From contig NC_135118.1 of assembly GCF_050908995.1 (NCBI RefSeq), positions 3,906,001-3,970,000 of the forward strand: a DNA stretch of 64,000 bases, in the 5' to 3' direction. The translations under genes were made by a program, and so were the position numbers. This DNA comes from Andrena cerasifolii. Taxonomy: Eukaryota > Arthropoda > Insecta > Hymenoptera > Andrenidae. The notes beneath the pieces were generated by a model. It made no database searches and was not told the origin of the DNA. It saw only the letters and a list, made by a program, of their open reading frames with translations. This document shows, one piece after another, positions 55,401 through 64,000 of the stretch. How positions within the stretch are numbered: position 1 is the stretch's first letter; each line of letters starts with the position of its first letter.

Positions 55401-56815
55401 TGTTAGTGCTTGGTCGTATAATTTAGTTGTTCGATCAAGAACAATTTCCATCTCTCGTGCTTCGTTGCTAGTCTTAACGATCGCCTCACGGTACGTTTGC
55501 AACTCTGTGTTGAGTTTCTGCCTCTTTAGTTCCTGTTCCTAAATTGCAGAGTACGATGCGTCGTTATTGTTTATTATAATTTCCTCCCCATCCTATTTAC
55601 CTTATATTCCTTCAAATCTTCTTTCATGTATTGCTCTATCAATTGATTATTATCCTCGTTCTGATTCAACGTTTCTTCCCATTCTCGTAGACTTTTCTCA
55701 TCGTATTTAACCGCTTTCTTCGATGCCTCGATTTTCTTTGTCATTTTCTCTAATTCTCTTTTAACATTCGATATAGTCTCGTTGACTGTCTTCCATTCCT
55801 TTTCAAAATCTCGCGCCTCTCGGCGAAGACTTGATTCGGTGCTACAGCTCAGTCGGTAATGATGATCCTCACTCTCGAGTTGTGTGGAATGCACATTCAA
55901 AAGTTTCTGATTCATATCATGCTCCGTCGTTAAGTAACTGGCATGTTTCTTCATCATTGCAACTCGATCCTTAATGGTCTCAAGTTTCGTAGTCAAATCT
56001 TCTTTAAATTTCATTTTCTTTTCGATCTTTCCATAGAATATGTAAATTCTGTTTGAATATTCCTACCTATGTGCTACTAATTCTTTGACTGGCAGCTAAG
56101 CTCCCGAACTACTGTCTCAATCCTACTAGACTTTTTTCACGTGCCCACTAGGTATCTTTGAGGAAAGCAAACTGCCCAGTCTATTTCGTATGACTAGATC
56201 TTATTGATAAGAGTTTTCATTTTTTATATTTGTCCGTATCATAAATTGTGGAGTACCGATATTTTCTACAAGTAACATTATTTTCCTTCTATATATACTA
56301 CCTATAAATTCGCCTATATGAAACTTGATGAAATTTGCGATTTATTTAATTTCAATATCCCTAGAGGCGTGGGTTAGTAATTTATCTGTTACCTCGGCGT
56401 GGAAACACGTCAATGCCAGAGGAGTAGTGGAATCGATTGGACATGAAAATACGCAAATGCCAGTCAAAGACTTAGTAAATTAATCGATCTTATAACGCAT
56501 ATTTGGGAAGTCAATTTAGTGGAGTAAAAATTTCATTGACACAACGTGCTCTCAGTTTTAATTAAATTTATTTACTTATTTATTTACGCCTCCTACTGTG
56601 CAACAATTTATTACCACCATATGAGAAACAAAAGCATGCATACAAAGGCAAATAGAAAAAGTGGATATGTGTTCGACAGAAATGAAGCCAATATAACGCA
56701 AATACATTACTTCTTCTTCTAATCGTATGTTCTCCTCGTTCGCTACTGGTATTCGAAATCCATCGTGCCAGCCTAGCGCACTCAGCACCGTGTCTATATT
56801 ATTATTTATCGACAT
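52412..56815 (-). CDS. CCDC39: Coiled-coil domain-containing protein 39 (axonemal 96-nm ruler)
   Basis: CCDC39 with CCDC40 forms the ruler that spaces inner dynein arms and radial spokes along motile cilia and sperm tails. Minus-strand exons: 56815-56711, 56026-55601, 55538-55317, 55126-54935, 54846-54631, 54561-54178, 54102-53848, 53761-53279, 53198-52986, 52901-52610, 52506-52412; in phase, 960 aa (human 941). The start LGWHDGFRIPVANEEN is the family's conserved N-terminal signature. The rest is almost continuous coiled coil (Glu/Lys/Leu-rich heptads). MENTLRVVNACNDKYK matches a conserved late segment, and the tail is Ser/Thr/Lys-rich as in the vertebrate protein. Most introns are short (60-190 bp), but intron 1 is about 685 bp. 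Divergent from PIN1. Confidence 0.93.
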
Positions 56816-58691
56816 GCTTGACTCTTATTCCTTCAACAAAGTCTTTGAGAAATAAATTGGCATATACGTTGAGAGAATGTAGCATCCAGAGGGAAAACGT
56901 TTGTAATTCGCCGTCATGGCAACCATACGCGCATCGATATATCTATAATACATACAGGAAAACTCCATTTATCCGAAACCGTCTGGGCCGTGGACATAGG
57001 AATATAAGGACGGTGTAATAGTTGCTGCTTTAAGGCGTGGGAAGTGAAGCAGCTTCTGGGGAGCGAGGAACACGGTCACGTGGTACTCTGGTGCCGCATT
57101 GGTGATTGGTTCTAGCCTAAATGCGCGAAATTTCAAGATGAGACTTTTAGTTTGTTTACAATTATAAATATTTTTAGTAAAACAGAGAAACACAGTGTTT
57201 TATTTATAACTCAACATAGATACTGAAATGTTAATGGTGATTGAGATGTCAGAATTAAATGTTTAAAAGTTTGAATCATAGATATGAAAAATCTTTATTG
57301 TTTTCGTTTGATATTTAATTTTGCAAGTACGCAATGAATTTAGTAAGATTTGCAATATTATTATTTGATGAGATCTGTAAATAAATAAAACATGACTATT
57401 TAGGAATAGGTATATATAACTATCCTCCATTCGATATAAGAATAGACCTGCGCCTCTACCGATTTGCGACCGGTCTGCGCAGCTCTCACAGATCTGATAC
57501 TCGTGATTGGTCGTAGCACTTTCCCTGCCGGTTTCCTACCAATCAACAGTATATCCCTGCGCGGAACGAGTCTACTCTAAAGTGGAAAGCTGTATACAAG
57601 GTTATCTTTCACTTTTCTGCACTTAAGAATGTGATTTAACGAATTTTTCAGCAACATGTACAATTTAATTACAAAATGTTAATCTATTAAAAGAAGTAAT
57701 TAAATGTGTAACTTTATTTCATTTGTCTCATTTTGATAATACAATATAATTTTTATGTATGCAACTGCAATATGTATTTTTCTTACTGGTGATACGAGAG
57801 ATTCATAATATTTTTAAAGGATTTTATTCAGCTTCCGAGGAATAGTTGCGGGAGGGGTGATATCCTTGCGGAGGGGCGACGAGATAACATACGCCTTCTT
57901 TCTATTGGCTGCTGCTTCACGCAAGCGCAGTGATGTGTAATGATGAACGTTTATCGCGTCGCACGTAGAGATACTGGCAGCCATATTTGAAGCGTTTCTC
58001 GTAGTGTGGTATGCAGTGCGTATTCACCTGATATATTTTAACAATTATAGATGCATATTTCTCCTCAATTTTCATTATTTTTACAATTTATGTTCGTGAA
58101 TAATCACTTCGTTAGTATATACTTACAATTAGACGTCTGTATGCAAACACTTTTTCATAATTAGCGGTACGGAGCATGCGTAGAATGCGACCAATCAGAT
58201 CCAGGCAGATGCAGGTGCTCTCCTTCCCCCTCAAATACGTATCACTCCCCTCGCCTGTAGTCGCACTATTTCTCCGCCCTATATTCCTATGCCCATGATT
58301 CCACATAACTGCCACATGATAGCATCCAATTGGTCGTTCACTGACTGGGACTTTATTCGCAGTTGAAGGAATCGGGCATTAAGGAAATATTTATTTAAGC
58401 TAATGAAATAGAAAGAAAACCTTTAGTATATGTTAAGAAGTCAGAAATAAATATGCAACTATCTCTTCCTTATTGGAATATTATAAAAATTTGTAGTTAT
58501 GCTGAATCATGCCGAATGTTTCCTAAATTTTCCGTTGAAACGCATTGAAACAACACATTATGGTAATTTCATAATCATCGATAAAGTTGCCCAAACTGAA
58601 GGCATTAGATTCAATAGATACCTAGAATGCGGTGAAAACGTGTTCCCTCTGTGTTTGACGTGAGTCAAGAGTAAGAAAATATTGGATAACA
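56816..58691. other. Shared upstream region of CCDC39 and PIN1
   Basis: These 1.9 kb separate the two divergent start codons. No coding sequence is recognised. A copy of the ATTGGTCGTAG-type repeat lies at 57447-57600. The segment 57840-58330, less AT-rich, contains several ATTGGTC / GACCAAT (inverted CCAAT) sequences at 58188 and 58330, which could belong to a bidirectional promoter or to another repeat. Confidence 0.45.
57447..57600. repeat. Interspersed repeat containing ATTGGTCGTAG-type units (inverted copy)
   Basis: It is the reverse complement of about 7105-7270, with ACCTGCGCCTCTACCGATTT at one end and CGCGGAACGAGTCTACTC at the other. Only one ATTGGTCGTAGCACTTTC unit is present, compared with three in the first copy. 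Its limits were not resolved. Confidence 0.7.
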
Positions 58692-59777
58692 ATGGCGGAC
58701 GAAGAACTACCAGCGGGTTGGGAAAAACGTTTGAGCAGGTCTACCGGTACGTCAATTCGTTTCTGGTAATTGACACACGATGCAGACACACATCACTGTA
58801 GAATTGTTTGTTTAATTCCCTGTTTCTTTGTTCTGTGAATTGTACTTCTTTGTTATACAGTCGGTAGTACCAGCTATACGGCCGGCATTTTTCCATATAA
58901 CTAATGTTTCACCGATTAACATCCTATGTTAAATGCAGTTGCCCTAGAATCATAACATCCCAATTATCATGCACTCTATTTTCCAACTGTTCCGTGGAAA
59001 TATATAGAACAAGTTTAGTCTCAATCGCCTTAGAGAATCTTCCGTTTTATTGGGTCAAAATTTCCGCAATCTTTCTAATTTTAAGCGAAATGCTCAATAT
59101 CTTATTACTGTTATAAAAATGTACTTTCATAATGAATTTGTTGCCCCACTGATACATTTTATTCATCCAAGCGTGTAACTCAAGCATTGGCTGCATATTG
59201 AAGAAAATATTTTTATGGCTCAATGCCTTTGTTTACAGGGCAGCATTATTATTTAAATATTTATACTAAGGAAAGTCAATGGAATAGGCCGGACAAACCT
59301 GCGGATCCATCTGGAAATAATAAAGGAGATGGCCCCGAAGAAGTACAGTGTTCTCATTTATTGGTAAAGCATTCAGGTTCTCGACGGCCATCTTCGTGGC
59401 GGGAAGAAAATATCATAAGATCGAAGGAAGAGGCTCTTGAACTTATTAAATGTAAGTTGCCGACTTACTGGTTGTATATCAATTAGTTATAATGTATATA
59501 TCATCCTGTGGAATGGTTATATTTCATAAATTAATGTAAATTGTATTCGCGAACAGCTTACAGAGAACAAATTGTATCCGGGAAAGCAACGTTTGGTGAA
59601 CTGGCTTCGATGTATAGCGACTGCAGTTCAGCTAAGCGAGGCGGCGACCTGGGGCCGTTTAGTAGAGGCGCGATGCAAAAACCTTTCGAACAAGCAGCAT
59701 TTGCTCTGAAAGTCGGCGAACTGTCTTCGCCTGTGCACACAGATAGCGGTATTCATATTATCCAGCGAACAGCATAA
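58692..59777 (+). CDS. PIN1: Peptidyl-prolyl cis/trans isomerase PIN1 (dodo)
   Basis: PIN1 isomerises phospho-Ser/Thr-Pro bonds in mitotic and signalling proteins, mainly in the nucleus. Exons: 58692-58746, 59239-59451, 59557-59777; in phase, 162 aa (human 163). The N-terminal WW domain has LPAGWEKRLSRSTG and SQWNRP with both tryptophans. The parvulin domain has CSHLLVKHSGSRRPSSWR, containing the basic pair that binds the substrate phosphate, then MYSDCSSAKRGGDLGPF with catalytic Cys112, and ends SGIHIIQRTA. The linker is short. All catalytic residues are intact. Convergent or tandem neighbours on the right are absent. Confidence 0.98.
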
Positions 59778-59792
59778 AGAAGATCAATCTTT

Positions 59793-59798
59793 AATAAA
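59793..59798 (+). terminator. Poly(A) signal of PIN1
   Basis: AATAAA lies 16 bases after the PIN1 stop codon, which would give a very short 3' untranslated region. Further polyadenylation sites downstream cannot be excluded. Confidence 0.6.
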
Positions 59799-62684
59799 GT
59801 ATTGAATCCTTTAAGAAATATTCCTTCAGTTTTGCTGATAATGTGTTTACAAAAGATAGGAAATTTTCATACCTTTATGAAGAATCGCGTACAGTTACTT
59901 GCACGATCAGAGGACCTTTATGTACGAACAATATGTATGTAAATGGTAATTCTTTTCCTCCTAATTCAATGTCAAATTACATATTTATGTCTTCCAGCAA
60001 TCCTAGCCGAAGCAATACACGACATGCTCTTAATTCGTTAAAATTCTGTTCACAGTGACGGGATGCATATGCGCGTATACAAAGTAAAATGAATCTCTAA
60101 GAGTAAAGGAACATAAAGTAGAGAAATCATGCATACATCTTCAACCAACTTCTCTATTCTCGTTTGCTGCCCTTACATTCCTTAAGTGTTAGATTAACTT
60201 CACATAATCTTGCCGACCGTTTTGTGCTCTTCTACTTGAATACACCGATACGCAATCATGTCCCAAGAGAACATTCGAGGCTTTAATCTTCTTTTGCACT
60301 ACAATCTACTATTTCTTGCATTTCCAGTAAAAGGTGAAATTATTAAATTCAGATTAAACCGTGAAAGCTTCTTATTCAATTCAGGTGGAATATTAACAGA
60401 ATGTGTGTATAAATATGTAAAATTGTGAAGTTGTTGCTCAAGTAAAGGCATATGTTCATATTATCATTTTAGCGTTATCCTCATAGTTTATATTATAAAT
60501 GAAGCAACTTTTGTAGACACAAAAAAGGTGGATGTGGAATATTCATATGCGATTCATTTCAGGAATTTAATTTTCACTAGCAAAAATTTATATCGGTTGA
60601 ATTAAGGAACGCAACTTTTATTTATTTTTGCTATTGTTAGTTGATGTATAAAAAAAAATGCACGAAATGTGGGTCTTTGCATTTATGAATTTTGTTGGGA
60701 GTTGTGAATGTGTAATTAGAGAACATAAGACTACTTACAGCTAACGAAGGATGGATTTAACGAAAGCATTAGACAAATTTTTTTCACCTGTTTTAATCAG
60801 TTTTTAAATTTCAATTTTTACTTTTACTTCAGATACGGTAAGAAACAAACGTGTCCAGCGATCCTCGCCATTCAGAGCAATTTCCATTTTTCTAGTCTAT
60901 TATCTATATCGAAAAATTATTAATTATGTTTCCAGAGACTGTGGAATTTGCGAAACGCATCCTACTTATTGTACTAAGATATGTATTACAATTATATTAA
61001 ATATTTCTTACGATCTAACTTGCAATGCTTTTGTTCTTTGCAAAGGATATACTGCTAATTAAATATAATATTAATTCATAGCACAGTGCATTTATTGACG
61101 CTAGCGGAATTAGTACATTTAAACGACATTTTATGTTATAATTATTAAGTAGACATCTTTAGAATATATTTTTGTTGGAGACAACAAGCGTGAATAAATC
61201 ATTATCCTCTAAATAGCGGAAATTGTGATAAATATGCATTGTTCTGAACAAAGGAATACTGTACTCATAGAACATGTGGAAAGCAATGAAATACATGCAA
61301 CAAATACATTACGATACAATTTAGATTTTTTTATCTTTTTTTTTCATATCGATAGGGACCATAATTCATAGGATCGTGCTCGCTGTTCCTGTGCCTAAAG
61401 TAGGCATTGTTGGAAATATTCAATGCCAAATTACTTGCGCGTGTATTTAACAGACGTACGCGCTGGGCTATCTATTATTTATACATATATAACGTTCTAC
61501 GGCCAAAGGAAATCCGTCATTCAATCACTTCCCTCTCAGCTGGCTACCCTACACCGAGCCTGGTTTAAACCATTACATAATCATAAGTAGGAGCGCATAT
61601 TCTCTTCGCCAGAGGGGTCGGCATATGATTGGCACAATGTGCTAGAGGACGTTGCATATCCACATACATACAGCGTTCTACCCGCGTTAAATATAAACGA
61701 TTATCGTGGTTCAGTAGGTCAGCTTAAAGGTGACAAGCATGCACCGCATTATTTCTAAATTACTTTTCTTCTGCGCTTAAACGAACGGGAACAGATCAAC
61801 CATTCATTACGTACGGAGAAAGCGGATCATCAGTCGATGATCTAAATCAAATCTGGTAATTTTTTATTTGAAACGCTGTTGAACAGTGGCGGATTCAGAG
61901 TGTGTGTGGGGGGGCGCCCCTCCCTCAAGGGAAAAATACTTATTTTAATTTGCAAAATACTTATTTTAACTTATCAATATAAGAGAAAATATGATAAATT
62001 GATACAAAAAAAAAACACTTTTTCATTTAGCAGGAAAATATTATCGGAAAGGTCCCTGGTTTGTTTCTCAGACTTACGCCTCCCCTCCTCAAGAAAATCC
62101 CAAATCTGCTCCTGCTGTTGGACCGCGTGTCGTGCGTGTATACGAATTTAATGTATCGTGCGCGCATCGGTCGGCCTGTGCAGTGTGTATACCGAGTGTC
62201 CTTGATGCGAAGGGTCACCAACAATTGCGCGATTCCGATTCTTCATTTTAACGACCTTGCGTGGCCGAACTAGGTTCCCGCGAAATGGTCACGGTATCTG
62301 ATCGCGGCCGATTTCGCAGCACGCAATTTCCGAACGATCCTACGTGTTCGAAACGAGATGGCTCCGTGCTCGCCCGCGAACCATGTTGTTTTTGTTTCGC
62401 GCTGAAAAGAGAAGAGGAAATTCGGGAACGCGATACGCTTCTGACGCACGAGTGTAATAAACGTAGATATGATTAATGGGATACGCGTGTAACACATGTA
62501 TAATTGGCCGTTTTATAAAATTTGTCGCGATAGGAGGCGTCGTCGTATTCTGAAAAGGATGGGAATTGTAATTGTTGATTGCCGGTCCCGACACTGTTCT
62601 CAGCTTACGTCGGTCATATATATATATACGTACACAAACACACACGCACGCACATACACACACGCACACATACATATATAAATA
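59799..62684. other. AT-rich gene-poor region right of PIN1
   Basis: No conserved open frame or RNA gene was recognised on either strand. A GC-richer stretch at about 62060-62420 has overlapping open frames on both strands, but none resembles a known protein. It may include the 5' end or an exon of a gene beyond the window. Confidence 0.45.
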
Positions 62685-62690
62685 TATATA
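62629..62690. repeat. CA/TA dinucleotide-rich microsatellite
   Basis: ACACAC, ACGC and ATATAT units alternate (for example CACACACGCACGCACATAC). It directly precedes the 120-bp tandem array, whose units each start with a TATATA run. Confidence 0.85.
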
Positions 62691-63163
62691 TGCGTAAATT
62701 TTCTGTTTAATTTATGTACAGATATTAGTAGTAGAAGGACATTATGACGTACAGAGATATGTACTATAAACTATTAGTATTATTTTACTATTAACTTAAA
62801 ATATATATATATATATATGCGTATTTTTTCTGTTTAATTTATGCATAGATATTAGTAGTAGAAGGACATTATGACGTACAGAGATATGTATTATAAACTA
62901 TTAGTATTATTTTACTATTAACTTAAAATATATATATATGCATAATTTTTCTGTTTAATTTATGCACAGATATTAGTAGTAGAAGGACATTATGACGTAC
63001 AGAGATATGTATTATAAACTATTAGTATTATTTTACTATTAACTTAAAATATATATATATATGCATAATTTTTCTGTTTACTTTATGCACAGATATTAGT
63101 AGTAGAAGGACATTATAACGTACAGGGGTATGTACTATAAACTATTAGTATTATTTTACTATT

Positions 63164-63194
<31 letters not shown>

Positions 63195-63304
63195 TATGCA
63201 TAATTTTTCTGTTTAATTTATGCATAGATATTAGTAGTAGAAGGACATTATGACGTACAGGGATATGTACTATAAACTATTAGTATCATTTTACTATTAA
63301 CTTA
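62685..63304. repeat. Tandem array of a 120-135-bp unit, five copies
   Basis: Five head-to-tail units each contain TTTTCTGTTTAATTTATGCA, GATATTAGTAGTAGAAGGAC, ATTATGACGTACAG and CTATTAGTATTATTTTACTA in the same order, separated by (TA)n runs of different length. Units differ from each other by only a few substitutions, so the array is young or homogenised. No promoter or coding sequence is seen in it. Confidence 0.95.
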
Positions 63305-63560
63305 GTTTTAGCCGACGAAAATGAGTTAACTCGTCATTTAAAAATACCACTTCCACTGGACCAGACGAGTTAACTCGTCACTTGAAAATACTATACATCA
63401 CTAAGTACCTAAAACGCGTCAACTGCTCACTTGAAAACGCCACTCCACCGGGCAAGACGAATTAACTCGTCACTAATACCAACAAATTGCGGCCTTTGCC
63501 AAAGATTGCATACGTGCATCATTTATTTCACATTCCCGCTATAGAACATTAACTCGTTCT
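63305..63560. repeat. Short repeats with the core GAGTTAACTCGTCA
   Basis: The palindromic core GAGTTAACTC (or GAATTAACTC, CGCGTCAACTG) followed by GTCACTTGAAAATAC-type sequence occurs about four times at 40-60-bp intervals, with a weaker copy near 63548. CCACTTCCACTGGACCAGAC-like spacers are shared by at least two units. It immediately follows the 120-bp array. Confidence 0.75.
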
Positions 63561-64000
63561 TGTCATGAATCGCAGCCCAACTAGAGAGTGCTTCCGATTG
63601 AAAAATCTGCCGGTTAACAGGTTAATATCAGAGATATTATTAATAGAACTAATAGTACAGCAACTACTACCACTTTCAGTATCCTCGAAGCTATGAGTGC
63701 TGGAAAAAATGTGTGTAAAATGAATTGTCTTTTTTTTCTGCTGGAGGCTTCTCGGAAGTCTGTGGGTCAGCATTGTTTTTTTTTTTAATGGAATGCTGTA
63801 TATCTTTTTTACTTTTTGATAGTGGCTTTTAAGATGAATACATCGACCTATGACGTACGGCCACTCAAGATCACCGGGGGTCACTTGTATCGAAAATATT
63901 TTACGTCAATGATCACATGAAAATAAAGGAAACTCACACACACAGAAGGTGTTCAAGGTTCACTTGTGATAGACCACGCATGTAAGGTATTATCGTACTT
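63561..64000. other. Right end without a supportable gene
   Basis: AT-rich sequence with several poly-T runs. A 111-aa antisense open frame over 63549-63884 has low-complexity composition (Lys/Ser/His) and no recognised motif. Confidence 0.35.

Overview
This is a eukaryotic, insect-type genomic window: AT-rich, with split genes, GT-AG introns, many short inverted-repeat DNA transposons, and conserved single-copy animal genes. The protein sequences and the transposon mix (Tc1/mariner-, hAT-, Helitron- and TTAA-type elements) suggest a hymenopteran such as an ant or bee, but the order is inferred only from general resemblance. No prokaryotic, viral or defence-type system is visible.

Layout from left to right: a tRNA-Arg(ACG) at 1.9 kb; kynurenine formamidase (AFMID, +, 5.4-9.1 kb), convergent with a DAXX-like histone chaperone (-, 9.4-12.4 kb); a palindromic Tc1-like composite transposon (12.6-14.9 kb) carrying two further insertions; augmin subunit HAUS7 (+, 16.6-23.6 kb), whose largest intron holds a broken copy of part of the neighbouring kinesin gene and the complete RpS23 gene on the other strand; the kinesin-4 gene KIF4/Klp3A (-, 23.9-30.2 kb); a 4 kb repeat-rich gap; Mediator subunit MED12/kohtalo (+, 34.2-42.6 kb); the mitochondrial rhomboid protease PARL (+, 45.2-48.2 kb), convergent with S-formylglutathione hydrolase ESD (-, 49.4-50.7 kb); the axonemal ruler CCDC39 (-, 52.4-56.8 kb); the prolyl isomerase PIN1/dodo (+, 58.7-59.8 kb); and a gene-poor right end with a 120-bp tandem repeat (62.7-63.3 kb).

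I built exon models by hand from reading frame, GT/AG boundaries and family similarity. In nine genes the summed coding length is an exact multiple of three from ATG to stop: DAXX 905 aa, HAUS7 355, RpS23 143, KIF4 1072, MED12 2242, PARL 338, ESD 284, CCDC39 960, PIN1 162. AFMID lacks only its first few codons. The genes do not form a pathway. Two (KIF4 and HAUS7) act in spindle and midzone microtubule organisation, two (DAXX and MED12) in chromatin and transcription, and the rest are housekeeping enzymes or a cilium/sperm-flagellum gene.

The most informative part is the transposon history, because insertions are nested and often keep clean target-site duplications. The kinesin pseudogene inside HAUS7 preserves the uninterrupted (empty) target site of a Helitron that now lies in the parental intron. 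This orders the duplication before that Helitron insertion.
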